From Lindgomyces ingoldianus (Eukaryota > Ascomycota > Dothideomycetes > Pleosporales > Lindgomycetaceae), in NCBI RefSeq assembly GCF_010093535.1, contig NW_022985202.1:1-64000 (forward strand): 64,000 bases of DNA. Reading direction: 5' to 3'. Below the pieces are notes generated by a model. The model had not been told where the DNA came from. It was given only the letters and a program-made list of their open reading frames with translations, and did not search any database. This document shows positions 22,726 to 35,324 of this stretch, one piece after another. The position numbers and the translations under genes are program-made. Every line of letters starts with the position of its first letter. Within the stretch, counting starts at the first letter, position 1.

Positions 22726-24763
22726 ATTGAAGCTCAGCCAAAACCGGCCGAGACCAGGCTCTCATCTTAGGGGAATCTTCTAAGAGATGGTTCAAAACTC
22801 TCACAAAGGTAGCTAAATTTGCTCACTTGTACTTCGAGAATCCTCTAAGAAGGCCTCTGGCACCATCTTAAACAATTCACAATCTTCTCTATCCCTTCAT
22901 CTTTGTGTGTACAATAACAAGGATATCATGTTGCCTTACGGATCGAATACCTTATTAAGGTCTAAGACATTCATGGGTAGTTAGTATTGCTATAGATCTT
23001 CACCTACTCACATTACAGAAACTCAGAAGAATCTCCTGCATATTGACCTCGCTGGGACCTCTATCATACTCATGCTCGAAGCGCTATATACGCCTTCTTT
23101 GGAGTATTTGTCTCCGAAAATGGTTTATTCCTACTTCGCGAAGAACTGGAAGATGGGAAACCTAGTTCGGCGTCTTGGATCAAGAAAATGTCCATGATCA
23201 AGCCTATCGCACTTATTCTTACACGAGTAGAATCTAGTGGTAGTGTACTCTATCTTCTCGGACGCTCACGTTCCTCCCTGGTGTCACTGACACTCTCCGA
23301 ATTCTGCATCGATCACATGTTCTTCTAGGGAGTTGGAGAACAAATATCCGCATTCAGAGACTAGTTTGCAGACTGCTCATTTCGAGAATCAGTCCTCAAT
23401 AGCGTGCGGTTTCCGGAAATATATCTCATCACGGCGAAAAACGAAGCCAGATTTTCATCTCCATACTGGGTGGAGGTGATATGCGGCAGCCATAAGGATT
23501 ATATTCGAGTGAGCATCAATCTACAGGGGCAAGTCGCAGGTACTGAAGCTGGTCAGAGTGTACGCTTGGCCACCTCTCTTGGCCAATTAGCCCTCAGGTT
23601 CCAATCGAACGGTAAATAGCTCCAGCGCAATCCTTGTGCACCCAAGCTATTGGATACTTCTTCATTCCGACGGCCTTTACCGTCTAACATTAATCGCCCC
23701 TTCTCTAATGTTACATTGGGAACATGCGGGAAGCTTGCGCTAAGTCTGGAGTTGAATTCAGCTACAATTGTAAGTGACTATTTTTTGCTGCATATTGCAC
23801 AGAAACCTAATTTAGGTACAACAGAAGAGATGCTAGTAGATGCATTTGAAAGCCTACCTGTAGCTTAACTTACCGATGCGCACTTATTCGGGATCTGCTC
23901 GAGATATCAACGAGATATTTTTGTGAAGCCGTCATATTATCCAAGTCTAAATCCCATCGTAATCCATGTTTCGAAGCTCAGTTTCAATGCCTGAGATAGC
24001 CATGAACAACTCGGCCTGGACGTACAGTCGCAAGCCCTGAATCGATTGGTAGCGATTAAATGTCTGTGCAACCTCAATGAACGGGCATGCAGAAGTAAAG
24101 ACAAAGTTGTCTTTTGTGAGGTCGAGGTTGAACCGTGCGAACCACATAAATAGTTCACAATTTTATGATCCGCAATAGTTGACAAATCCATTCTCTGTTT
24201 CGCGGAACCAGGTGCAAGGGAATCGATGATTTCAGGCTTAGTCTTACTAGCGAGCCGAAGAAATATGCGAGAAGAAATAGATCGGCCAAAGTGCCCACAA
24301 GTAGAGACTACGACGTGGACCGACCATCGTAATATCTTCGACTGATATTCGCTATGCCTAAGGAACACGAGTCGACAATGTTTCCTTGGCCAAACTAGCC
24401 TCCACTTTTGATGAAACGCGACCGAAAACTGCTTGAGGTTCGTCCGATGCTGCAGTTTCTGATTCTGTCGGGACTGATCGGCTATTTTTGTACGGGCTCG
24501 GGCTTCCGGCTGATGTCTAAATCGGTTTCCTCTCCATCGGTGAATTTTGCCTCGGCTAGTGTGCGTTTTCGGTTACGAGCCCGACCCAGGTCAAATGAAA
24601 AGGTCAAGGCTTCAATTGTTTGTCTTGTCCAATGATTGAGCTTTCAAGGGCTATTGAAGGTTGGCAAGGTGAAGTGAGAATTGCGCGGTCAGCGTACGAC
24701 GAAAAGCGCGTCAGTCTCACCTTATATCCCTTCCAAGAATCGTTTCTTTTCATGCAAAGTTCT
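22726..24763. other. Intergenic with possible decayed gene
   Basis: Minus-strand frames 24368-23937 and 24147-23947 overlap and could be one gene with a frameshift. The second reads with an orderly helical pattern (RLYVQAELFMAISGIETEL) but no family is recognised. A plus-strand frame at 23404-23619 is likewise unassigned. Confidence 0.35.
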
Positions 24764-26273
24764 TCAAATTTGTGAGCGTTCATATAAACTAACTTCGCTA
24801 GAGTTACTACGCGGCTCTTTCGGAGTTGGGCTTAGATCATCCATCTGTACGAGCCTGGTCTCATCATGATCGCCATGCTGGACCTCAAACGTCTTCGTAT
24901 ATGTTATCACGCCGGGTTGGCTTGCGGTTGAGGTACCGTGACCAACTGCTCGACTGTGACTTCCATATTTGGCGTAGTATTGGTTCGTAGCGTTCCTTGT
25001 TGAGCCAAGAGCTTTGGGAAACAGTCGGACAAGAATGACGCGGATCGCTGGCATGCAGGCGCATATTACTCCGACGTTGATTTCGACGGTACTCCAGTTG
25101 TTTATATCCCATTGATCCCAGGTAGGATTTGAGGAGTTGGCAAAGTGAACGAGGGACTGAAGACGGAGGATGCTAACGATTGTCACGCTGTAAGAGAAAG
25201 AGGTTAGCTGACACCCAGTAAATGTAAGCGAATCAGGTCAGTATAACTTACAATGTCCCGACGCAGAACATCATTGCTACCCCAACCTTCTTCTTCCAAG
25301 CCAATTTAAGGTGGATAAGCTGGGACATGGGAATGGCTAGCATCCAGATGTCGAGCACAATACTAATCGTGGCATTCGCCCACCCTAGCGCGTTGATGTT
25401 GATACAGTGGCCCGAATGTTCGGCATCCCATGAGTTCCAATAAAAACTAATGGGCCGACACTGGAAGATGGCGGTAAGGACAAATGCAACACCATAAAGT
25501 GTGTTAAAGATAATGGTTGCCCAGATGAGCCGCCTGACGGGCTTGCCGGGGAAGATGCGGAGGTAGAAAAAAAGCAGCGACAGCTTTAGAAGCGAAACCT
25601 GACTGAAGTACAAGACCTCCAGGATGTAGAACCATCGGACGAAATTGGTGATTGTGGGAAATGATAAGGTCCAGATATCTTTGCCTAATCCATTGGCTGC
25701 CATGCCACGGACATTTATGATGGTGCTGGGAACTCCGTCAATCAGGGTTATGCCGATAAAGCAATCGTCCAGTCCTAGTTCGCCCATGGTGAGTACAAGC
25801 TTGTAGAATAATCGCAGCAGAACGCAAACTGCAGATATGACGCCGAGAGTGATGGAAATAGTACGGTATATTCCGGTTTTATTGCGGATTGGGGCGCCAC
25901 ATGTTGTCATGGTTATGTTCTTCGTGGCTATTTAAGCATCAGTCCATCGAGGACAATATTCATTGCATCAACACTACTTACTCAATCCTTGCTTGACAGT
26001 GCAAGACTTAAGGACGCAAGTTTCTACACTGCTCTGCAACTGCTGGTTGGTGCAAATGCACGTCTGGTTTGTGAGTCCGCATGGTGATGCTGTGATTGCA
26101 GTTGAAAGACATTCTAACTGAAGACCTTGTCAGCATATCCTGGCGTCCTTCCCGAGAATAGTTCCTACCGCGCATGGGGGGAGCTGGTCGATCGCCGAGA
26201 GTAAAGATCCTTGAGCAGCAGTGTTCGCAGACCAGGCCAGAAGAAGCAGCAACAGGCTGATCAGCGTCCTCAT
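24764..26273 (-). CDS. CFEM-domain Pth11-type seven-helix receptor
   Basis: Four exons: 26273-26169, 26117-25982, 25927-25252, 25187-24764; introns of 51, 54 and 64 nt; 446 aa. A signal peptide ([20 protein letters not shown]) leads into a CFEM domain with eight cysteines at 34, 38, 48, 55, 57, 69, 74 and 90. The rest is a rhodopsin-type membrane region of seven predicted helices, with the family sequence LGLDDCFI after helix 2, [14 protein letters not shown] in helix 3 and [10 protein letters not shown] in loop 2. The tail is cytosolic and serine/threonine-rich. Related receptors act at the plasma membrane in surface or host sensing, as Pth11 does in Magnaporthe. The CFEM exons are short and are missed if only long frames are considered. 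Confidence 0.92.
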
Positions 26274-29200
26274 GTTTCTTTAGTGACCCAAACTTCCAGA
26301 AACCAAAATTTCGAAAGAAAGGAGGACGAGGGGGAGATAAAGTTTTAACTTTCCAGAGGCGCAGGTCACAGGCTGAATTGCTGGTCCACTATGGCCCCTA
26401 AAATGCGCCAGAGCAAGTCATCGTATTCGCTTTTATCAATTTGACATGTGGGCTTTAAGCGGGTGCAAACCTTAGCGTTGGCGTGCAGCATCAAGGAGGG
26501 AATTTGGGACGGGATCCATCCAAGGATCCAAGGTGGATCAGGAACTGTATGCCATTCTCGTCCAGTGGTGTAAAGCGATGGCCCGGCCCGAAACTACCAC
26601 AAGGTGGAATCGGGTCCGGCCATGATTCTGCTGGTCGATGTTACGTACGAGCACCAATTATTTGGAGCCAATGGGGAAAGGGGCAGGTTGATGATGGTTT
26701 GAAAATCCATCAGCTTACCACAGAGCCGTCTCATCAATATGTGGGGCAAGAAAGAGTACAACCGCGGTCCCCAGTTCGGAGATGTAACCCGCTTCGTAAG
26801 GAGAGAGATGATGGAGAGAGAAGCGGGTGATGTCTCGCTTCACGATGCAAAGACGGAGAACGAGGTGGCGTAAAGCGTCCTCTAGGAGAGGACAACCCCG
26901 CGGCATTGAACTCGAACCATGAAGCCACGCGACACAATACGCAAACTACCTATGCGAAACAATGGTCGGTCCTTCGATATGGGGACAAGTGCCGTCGCGG
27001 TTCGAGAAGAACAGGGCCAGCATGTGAAACGAGGGCACCAGTGAGGGAGCTTGGCAACGCACGGGGCACTTCTTAACTCAACAGTTCTGCTTCATTTACC
27101 GAGGCTGGCTGTGATATGCCATGGATTTCCAATATGGCTCCGTGTTACAAGGGTACGTCTCCCTGTCGCATATGATTGCTCTTCCTTGTTCGATTCTCCG
27201 CCTTGGTGGATGCATAACGTGCTCGCCAAAATCTCCTCGATTCTAGATGGTTTCCAATTCCGGTCGCTTCCCAGGTTTATGATTCTCGCCTGCTTCTCTG
27301 CATGTCTTGTACCAGTATGGGTGTTTGAGGTTCATGACCGCCATTTCCTAAGACCATTCACCCAGGGTCTAGAGTGCCCTCTCCTTTCTCCAATCCGGAA
27401 TTCGAATTGGATGAAAGAACAAAGGTCCAGTGCCTACAACCAGACAATGACCGTCTGTTGATATCCTTTTCAGTACGACAATACTGGCAATCTATCTTCT
27501 CGTGGCAGCTAGCACTTTTGCCGCCTAACCCTACGCGACACCTGGAGGCAAGAGGATTTTATTGTTGTCGACCCGGAGCTGCTTGTCGTCCTTCGGAGCC
27601 GAATAATTACCGCAGTAGTGGTGAGGCTCGTTACAGATGTTCTCATCAGCATGAGATACCACAACTTTAACTACCATGGGGATGTATCAGTGACCTCTCC
27701 CACAAGTGCAGTAAGTATTCCTGTTGCATTCATTCTGAGACTGACCTGCTGATTCTGTATTAGTCTCAGCTCATCCTCGTCTGTCACGCAGTAGTACCTT
27801 CTAAATCGAAGCTGCTATCTATTCACTCTCCAGCTTCGATTTTGCCTGCTGGACAAGCTTGCCAGTTACCCTGTCCACGTATCTTCGACTGCCGATGCAA
27901 TCGCTACCCTCCCATTCTCTTGGAAGAGTGACGGCGGTTTCACTGTTTGAAACGATGGGGATGAGTGAACTTTATTCTTGGACCCTGCCCACGATCCCTT
28001 CGACCGTCGATCCGTTCCATTCAGAAGCCCAGGAGCTAGATTTGTCTCTGTCCACGTTTCACTGCGTGCGCTCGCATTCGTCTCATCGCCAAATATTTCT
28101 AACAGGTTCAATATCATTTCCTTGAGAGGATCTACGGGACCCGGCACCCTGGTATCCAGAGTCAGTATCCTAAGTCCATACAATCCTCATGCTGACCCTT
28201 TTCCTCTTGCAATGGATCAGCTGTAAGGGTCGGTGTGGTTGTCCTCGGATACTAACCTGTAGAACTTATTGAAGTGACGTACTAGCCACTAGTATATGAC
28301 AGACCGTATGCACTACAGGCGAATTTATCTAAGGTAGTGGTCAATTTAGACTAGCACTAGCTTTGAGCTCGTTGCTAGTCCGGTCCTAGAGTCTGGGAAC
28401 GTGATTGCATTTAGAGAGTGGTAAAAGTATTCACTGCTCAGAGTTCAGGCTTTGTTAAGCTTTGATCGGATCCCGTGGAGGAACTCAGGCGTGGGTCTAC
28501 TGCAGCAGGTTGCACATATCCCCATTTTAAAGCCTACGGCGCTAATCTGCAGTTTCTAGCTGCTAGCCTAATTTCAGAAAGATTCTTCAAGCCTATCGCG
28601 AAGTTTCACACTCCAGTGGCTAACAATATAGACCGCGTTGTCGCAATCGCATTCAACTTAAATCCACGGGTTTTGCGATCAGCAGGTTCAGCCCTTAACT
28701 AACCGGCATGCAGTTTAAGGAGAACTTGTCACTATCCATCAATATCTTAAAGTGCCTCGGAATACCTTCCGAAGCCGGGTATGCAAACTTCGCGTCAGAC
28801 TGGAGCTCCTATGATCAATGCCTGGGTCCTCTCGCATAGTGACCGCCTTGTATTCGAGGAATAACTGTTCGGCGGCGGCATAATCCCACGGATCGTTCAG
28901 GACAGGAAGAGTGTCGGGCTACAGAGGCAGGGTCTTGCGCAATCTCGCCGAACACAGTGTACTCCCTGTGTCAGTTACGCTAAACGTTTCGCCGATCGTC
29001 CCGACTCGGCCTTTTCTACATGAAACGATACTGTAGTGCACCCGCAGCACAACGCCCTGGAAATAGTCCATGCCGCTGGCTGAAATGGTTGCAGCACTCC
29101 CATTGAGCTTACGGTGGAGGTAATTTAGCAAGAACGATGAAAAACAGACGTGAAGGAAGGCAGAGACGATGCTGACAGGACTGAGGCTGCTCATAAGTGA

Positions 29201-29325
29201 GACTTTGTCAAAGTATATTCAAATATGGTATCGCGCGAGAGAGATTAATAATGCAGATCCGAAGGTATGTTCGGTCCGTTTAGCAACAAGGCCTTTCCAT
29301 GGTCCAGCTTTTCCTCTCCTTATCT
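26274..29325. other. 3-kb gene-poor region
   Basis: Several frames of 80-140 codons occur on both strands (for example plus 27051-27461, minus 28183-27866, minus 29194-28919), but none has a domain, a conserved motif or paired splice sites. The 91-codon minus frame at 29194 has an ATG and a hydrophobic start, which alone is weak evidence. Likely non-coding or decayed. Confidence 0.4.
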
Positions 29326-30367
29326 CTACAGATTAGCAATGACGCCTGGCCTGATCGCCTCTAACTTCTTTGATAACTCGTCCCAGACTCGTTCCTGCAA
29401 TACATGTCCCTCTTCACTTGTCACAATCGGCGCCGCCTCATGAACTTTACAATCGCTCAGATATTCGCCATGAGTTTCGGAACCTTGACTCGCAGCATGG
29501 ACAAGCGTTCGACTTCCCTTTTCCGTTGACCGCGCGAGAATAATTTTTATTAACATTAGACCCAGTCCCGCGTCTCTAGCAAGCTCACTTCAAAGCGTCA
29601 GCAATTTGTATTTCCATTCGGAATGTAAGTAATGATGAGACTTACGAATGGCACAAGCCAGGGTTCAAGCAGTTAATCGTTACTGGGTACTTGTCCGCTG
29701 GAGTCCGCTCAGCCATTGCTCGGATGCAATACACCTCCAACAGCTTCGAAACTTGGTACCGCTCGGCCATATCCGTCTTTGGGTCCGCACTTAGCCGCTC
29801 GAAGATTCCTCCTTCGGGGGCCTTCCTCTCCTCGAATTTAGCGAAGAAGTGGACCTCAGATGAGGTAATGGTGAGATTCGGTCTCGTGTTATACTTCTTG
29901 GCAGTTTCCTTCAATTTCGGCAGCAGCAAGAGTGCTAGCAGAAATGTTGAAACAACATTCACAGTAATCGTCGCTTCGTCCTTCTCGTTCATCCTCCACT
30001 CCCCTCCTGCTATCCCAGCATTCAACAGCGCGATATCCAATCTCGGCAATTCTCGTTCGGCGCGGGTGGCGAAGTCTTGAACAGAGGCGTAGCTTGACAT
30101 GTCTAGCTGCCATACTTTTATGACATTCTTGGAGCATCCTGTGGTGCGTTCGATGTCCGCTTTCGCGGCGTTTCCCTTTTCGGTGGAGCGTACTGCAAGG
30201 ATCACGGAGGAAGCGCCAAGCCGAGCGAAGTGCAGTGCTGCTTCCTTTCCGAGCCCAACATTCGAGCCTGTCACTATAATGGTTTTGTTGTCAAAGCGGT
30301 CCTTGGGATATGGGAGACTGACGAAGTACTGAGAGCGGAGGAAGCTGAAGATGCTAAGGCCAGGCAT
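29326..30367 (-). CDS. Short-chain dehydrogenase/reductase (retinol dehydrogenase-like)
   Basis: Two exons, 30367-29646 and 29587-29326, with a 58-nt intron (GTAAGT...AAG, GCTGAC branch); 327 aa. ATG at 30367; the in-frame TTG upstream is not used. Motifs: TGSNVGLG cofactor loop (33-40), NAG (116-118), active-site serine in TITSSEVHF (169-170), catalytic Tyr204 and Lys208 in YQVSK. The order and spacing fit an intact classical-fold SDR that uses NAD(P)H. The closest-looking group is retinol dehydrogenase/WW-oxidoreductase-like fungal enzymes; substrate unknown. A weak hydrophobic stretch near the N-terminus could associate with membranes. The broken SDR at 2496-3419 belongs to the same broad family. 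Confidence 0.9.
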
Positions 30368-32220
30368 GGTTTGGTTATGGTATCTTAAAGATTTGTGAGA
30401 CAAGTGGCCTTGGGAGCAAAAAATCTTTGGGTTAACGGTTCTTGAAGGAGGGTACTTTTATCGAACTTAAGGAGCTTTTTAAGTCAGTCATGTTCGCCAC
30501 CTCGGTGCTATCACCGCCCATGCCGGACCAAGGTCCCAGATGCAAGGTGTACAGATCTAGGGTCTCCGAAGCAATAGGATGCAAGGAGACCGGCGTTAGT
30601 GGAGTTAGAGTGTGCATTTCAAAAGACGGGCGTAGGCTGTTCTACGGAGACGATAGGTCGAGCTGTCGTTTCACAACCTCTCAAACTAGGGACTGCCAAG
30701 AAGAGCAGTTCCCCAAAGAGCTATAGCGTTGTTTGGACAAGGCTACACAACGTTCATTGGGCGGGTGGGTGGATATTGGGGGTTTAACTCCGAAGTCCGA
30801 ACAAACAACTTGAGGTAGCTAGATCTTCAGAAACACAGCACTAAAGGGTGGAGACGAGCTGGTGTCGCACTCATGCCGTTCCATAATTCTTAAAGCTACA
30901 CCTTACGCATAAGTTATTGCCGTCCATACTCCAAGACCCCGTCGCAGAAGGATTCAGGATCCTACCTCTTCCAGCCATAGGCTGTTATTACTAATCTGGC
31001 TGTGGAGAGCTTCTTCACTAGTATACACACAAGTATCCTGAGTTATAGCCCTGGCCTAACAGGCGAACTAATTTATTATCTGCACTAAGTTATTATCCGC
31101 ACTAAGAAAAGATGGCAACTGAGACAAAGCCATCAGAATCTGTAGTGTTCGGCGTACGCTCTCGGGGTAGAGAATGCTTTACGTTGAGCGATTGATCAAT
31201 ACTGCTTGTACTACATATACCGTTAGTCTCTGGTCTGGTATTAGATTCCTCAACACTTCTAGCAAGAGCAAAAGTCTAATAGGGAAAGGAGACAGCGCCT
31301 ACAGTTCCCATTGACTGGCCTTGAACTCTCTTAGACTACCCAAACAATAAAGTGGTTTCGCTTTTGAATACATAACTGCAGGTAGAGGCAAGAGTGAGAC
31401 AGGGTTACATGCCGATTGGTGTCTGACTTGGGACGTCAATACTATTCTCCAAACCGCCTTCCGTATTTTCGCAACAGTCTTAACATATCAAAACATACTT
31501 GTTAAGGTCCTAATATTGCTATTAATATGTTGTGGAGATACTAGTAAGGAATGGTGTGTGGTTCAAGCTTCGTTTTAACAACCCTTTCCGAGGCCCTCTT
31601 ATAACTACGCAAGGACCACTGAATTACATAGGCGCTGGCTGTAGCAACATAACTTCAATATTTCATGTTAAAAACTAGTTAAATCTCCGCAAACTGAGAG
31701 TCGTGGGCTCTCATGTATTCCGGAAGGTACGATCATCCTGTGCAGATGCTCTACAGCCGTTGGTAGGATGAGGTCTCTTAGCCAATCATGCCATCATTGC
31801 GGTTTATCAACTTGAGGAATCGAACCGGAGAGGAATTGCGACGTTTGTGGCTACGCCTTCGTCACTTCCGCTTGCTGGCTGGAAAACCTACTGACATTGT
31901 GATGCGGTTGGTCATCCAAAGAGAAGGAGTATACGGTGAGAAAGAAATATTGCGTGGACAGCAAGGCACTTACCTGAGTACGCGGTGAGCTCTTTCCTTG
32001 GTGGATACAAGAACGGGCTATCTTTCAATCATCTCACTCTTTGTCTTCTACGAACACTCACTGCTTGTCCCTTTCTTACAACACTCTCTGAATACTACTT
32101 CTTTACTAGGGATCAGCTGTTAGGGTGCGCTTGGTTATCTACCTTCTACTATACCTCGGCCTAGTTCACGACACATTGCGAGAAGGAAAGGTTCATCCAC
32201 CACCTACATCCCCACCTAAA
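30368..32220. other. Intergenic, nothing supported
   Basis: A 61-codon minus frame with ATG at 30617 has no known domain. A 17-bp tandem duplication lies at 31073-31106. The promoter of the cysteine-rich gene must lie at the right end. Confidence 0.4.
31073..31106. repeat. 17-bp tandem duplication
   Basis: ttattatctgcactaag followed directly by ttattatccgcactaag, one difference. Confidence 0.8.
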
Positions 32221-32928
32221 ATGCGACTGTTACACCTCTTTTCCACCGCCATGCTCCTCGCCGGAGTTTTGGGTGTTGCTCTCCCAGATGCAAGGCTCAA
32301 TTCTATCCAAGTACACCCAAAAGCAAGTCATTCCCTTCTGAAGATTCTAGTAATCTCTCAAGTTTTCTTAGTCTATACCCTAAGGTTGCTAATGATCCTA
32401 CAGTTGACAGAACTAAGCCCGGCCGCTCTCTCACCCCCAAGCCCAGACAAGCCTTGCAAACCTAACTGCGAATGCGTGGAGGGCTCTCAGCCTCCTCAGG
32501 GCAGGCTGTACTGTGGCTATTGCGATGGTATCTGGCCGGGACCAGGAGAGACACTTCCCGGCAGTGATATGTTCCTATGCAAGAATGATTCCTGTTGCGA
32601 CTATGGCCACGACGCGCGTTGCGAGGGGCCGATAAACCCGGACAAGTACTGTCCGGGAGGCTTGGCTAATAAAACTCCTTTGTTGCTGCCCGTTACACCC
32701 TCAATAACGGATAATCCAAAGCCGTCCCCGACGGTGACGGCTCGAGCAGCCCCGGTCCTGCCCCCTTCCCCAGAAATTGACCACGCGCCGACCAACCTCA
32801 AATTCGAAGATGAGCACTGTTCCTACCGCTGCCAAGCGAACCCTTCGGGAAGAGAACGTCTCTACTGTGGCTACTGTGAAGCGATTCTGCCAGATCCTGA
32901 TCATCCGGGTTGGCCCGAGCCGTTCTAG
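32221..32928 (+). CDS. Cysteine-rich secreted protein, second module truncated
   Basis: ATG at 32221 opens a signal peptide (MRLLHLFSTAMLLAGVLGVA). A probable 93-nt intron, 32311-32403, has GTACAC at the start, TGCTAATG branch and CTACAG end; it is in frame and stop-free, and if retained would add a hydrophobic segment. Spliced length 204 aa. A first cysteine module has LYCGYC, then GSDMFLCKNDSCCDYG. A proline-rich spacer follows, then a second LYCGYC module that stops at TAG 32926-32928 in the middle of the repeat. The pattern suggests a small disulphide-rich extracellular protein or effector; no family is recognised. Confidence 0.65.
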   Translation: MRLLHLFSTAMLLAGVLGVALPDARLNSIQVHPKASHSLLKILVISQVFLVYTLRLLMILQLTELSPAALSPPSPDKPCKPNCECVEGSQPPQGRLYCGYCDGIWPGPGETLPGSDMFLCKNDSCCDYGHDARCEGPINPDKYCPGGLANKTPLLLPVTPSITDNPKPSPTVTARAAPVLPPSPEIDHAPTNLKFEDEHCSYRCQANPSGRERLYCGYCEAILPDPDHPGWPEPF

Positions 32929-33045
32929 GGAGAAGACATGTTTCTGTACCGTCATAACAGAGCATGCTGCGGTTATGGACGCCACAATACACGCTACAAA
33001 AGGTGGCCCCACATGGAATGGTGTCGGGGACATCCGCCTCCATGA
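32929..33045 (+). pseudogene. Lost C-terminal half of the second cysteine module
   Basis: Reading past the TAG in the same frame gives GEDMFLYRHNRACCGYG, which lines up with GSDMFLCKNDSCCDYG of the first module, and ends at a TGA at 33043-33045. The piece therefore was coding before the nonsense change. Confidence 0.65.
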
Positions 33046-33521
33046 GTATCGAGTGTTGTGTGAAGAAGATTCAGACCGGATGATCGACCATAGAGCAAAA
33101 TGAAATTGAGGATGGTTGGCAGAGTATTGAGTTGGGAATGGGGATGTGGATATGGCATTAACGAGAGAGGGGCGATATATGGCATGGATTAATGGCATGA
33201 TTAGGCCGAGTTGGTAACGGCTCGGTCAACTAAAGTTGATACTTGTAAGACTAAATGCAATCTTCATACATGAAGTCCAGCTCGCGAAGGCAATTGCAAA
33301 GCTAATAGAGGATCAAGCAGAACATTAGGCATTTACTGGTACGTCACAACCGGTCCTCGAACCCCATCCACCACAAGCCAACTACACACTCTCCCTAATC
33401 AACCCCACTCCTCCTCACAAACGCCCTTCTAGTACCCCTCCTCCTCTTCTTCACTCTATAGCTCGTCTCATTTGCCACCAGCGGCGCGAACTTCATCATC
33501 ACCTGCTCTGTGTACGGAATA
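33046..33521. other. Intergenic, nothing supported
   Basis: No frame or structured element recognised. Confidence 0.4.
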
Positions 33522-34509
33522 CTAATTAACGGTAAAGACTGACACACTCACAGCCCCACCCTCAACCACATGCGTCTCACCAGGGAGACTGCAGTCCACG
33601 TTGTAACACACATCAACGCCCGCGGATTTCGGAGCAATATTCTGGTAGTGGAATGGCCCCGACGACTCATTAAACGCCGCAATATCCACATCCGCCTCAC
33701 CCGTCAACCGGGTCGCAACAATCTCTGGAACCGTATCATTTGTAAGTGGCAGGATGTTGACATTGACGCTGTAGCCAAGAGGGAAAACCAGCTGGTTGTC
33801 TTCCGTAGCATGATGAATTGCTGCGTTATTTGAACGCGACTGTGGCTTCCCACGTCGCTGGGTTGGTCGTGTTCGTGACGTTGAAATACGGGACTGAAGG
33901 GTTAGACGCAGAGAGCACAATCGCAGGAATTCTTCTCCTAACAGCTGCTACGTTGCTCCCATAGTCCCACTAAGTGTGTATAAAAGCGGCCCCATGTTCG
34001 TTCCAAAGTTCGGCCCGGCTACAAGAATGCCTGGGGCTCCCCAGTCTTTGTAACATCTTGGGAGGACAGAGTCTGGGCCGACGAATGCGCAAACTGCAGG
34101 AGTCCCGTTGTAATACCAGATGCCCGGGTTGTGTGGATCTGTGCCGACAGAGGGAGCGCCTGCAGGAACAAGGTTGAATTCAGTTGGTACGGTCAGGATA
34201 GCATATTTGATGAAGCCGGAGCGACCACCTTGTCCCGGGTGGTCGGTTGCAGGGGCGACCATGATTACTGGGGGTGTTTAGATGTTGCACATATAGTACG
34301 AGAAACATGTGGGACAAAAATATGAGATTGTAGACCTTGAACTGATCATCGTGCCCAACCTCCTTGAGCATTCGATAGAACTCGCGGATATTCCCACTTC
34401 CGAAGTCGTCATAATTATTAGGATTTTTGCCACCGAAGCCACCGAAGAAAGTGCGAGCACCGCGCCGAAGGCGAAGATGAGTGCACCTTTCCTCTATCTA
34501 GCCTGTTGA
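33522..34509 (-). pseudogene. SurE-like acid phosphatase, multiply frameshifted
   Basis: Fragments in order on the minus strand match the fungal SurE/acid phosphatase layout: a hydrophobic signal-like head (about 34500-34440); a damaged metal site, NYDDFGSGNIREF in place of the usual TNDDG, reached by a frame change; MVAPATDHPGQGG after a likely intron; WYYNGTPAVCAFVG; VAGPNFGTNMG; LSGTMGA; another shift; RRIPAIVLSASN; and a further shift or deletion before PLGYSVNVN. No in-frame ATG precedes the signal-like head. Intact relatives are metal-dependent 5'-nucleotidase/phosphatases, secreted in fungi. With at least three frame breaks and a broken metal site, this copy is dead. Confidence 0.75.
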
Positions 34510-35324
34510 ACGAGAGCAGGATTAAAGACGTGTGAGTTTAAAAGAATACACAAATTGGGATCAATTGACGCGTTTGCAATTTAAAGTTGCACCATTCGGC
34601 GAGAGAAATCTACCAGATAAAAGGAAAGATATCAGAAGAAAGGAATTAGCACTCCAAGGCCTCGGCATCTCTTTAAATCTCACCGTCCTACTTAGTCCTC
34701 CTGCGTCATTCTAGCCTCGACTTTCCTTTTCGGGTCTACGATTAGCATGCTGTAGGAACTAGAACAAACAATGCCTGGTAGCCGGCAATTTTCGTAGGGA
34801 AGGGAACAAGGAGCTACAATATAACAGTCGAGAGGGTTCACGCGTAGCTGATAACGGAGATCCTTAGACAGGACAGCAAGGTGAGAGGGCGCCCGTGGAC
34901 GTCAGGGACCTCGGCGATCGGAGCTCAGCGAAAGTTTGATACGGAACATGAGAATCTTGCAGTCACCGGGAATCCTTTTGAACTGGTACGAAGTAAATAT
35001 GCGTGGTAAGCGTGCATGTAATTTTGACAAGTCCGCCCCCACCGAAGCTATTCAATCAGTGCCAATTTCCTTGGATGAGTGCATCCATCCGACCAACCAC
35101 GGACAACTAATTTACACGTAGTAGGATCAAGTCCTACAGATTAAAAACCACATGACGCCATGCTAGACACCATTTTGTAGGAATCGCATCCATCCACTTC
35201 CACCAAGCAAATCCGGAATCGTAGCCCAGTCACATCTCCACTCCAGTAACCCATCTCTTCGAGCTATCCTAATCACAGCACCACGAGTAGGTAGGGAAGT
35301 GAGCCATATATGTGCATGACGTAC
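34510..35324. other. Intergenic, nothing supported
   Basis: Contains the 3' region of the U2AF gene. A perfect GTAAGT overlaps its stop codon and an AG lies about 60 bp on, so a longer alternative C-terminus is conceivable. Confidence 0.45.
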
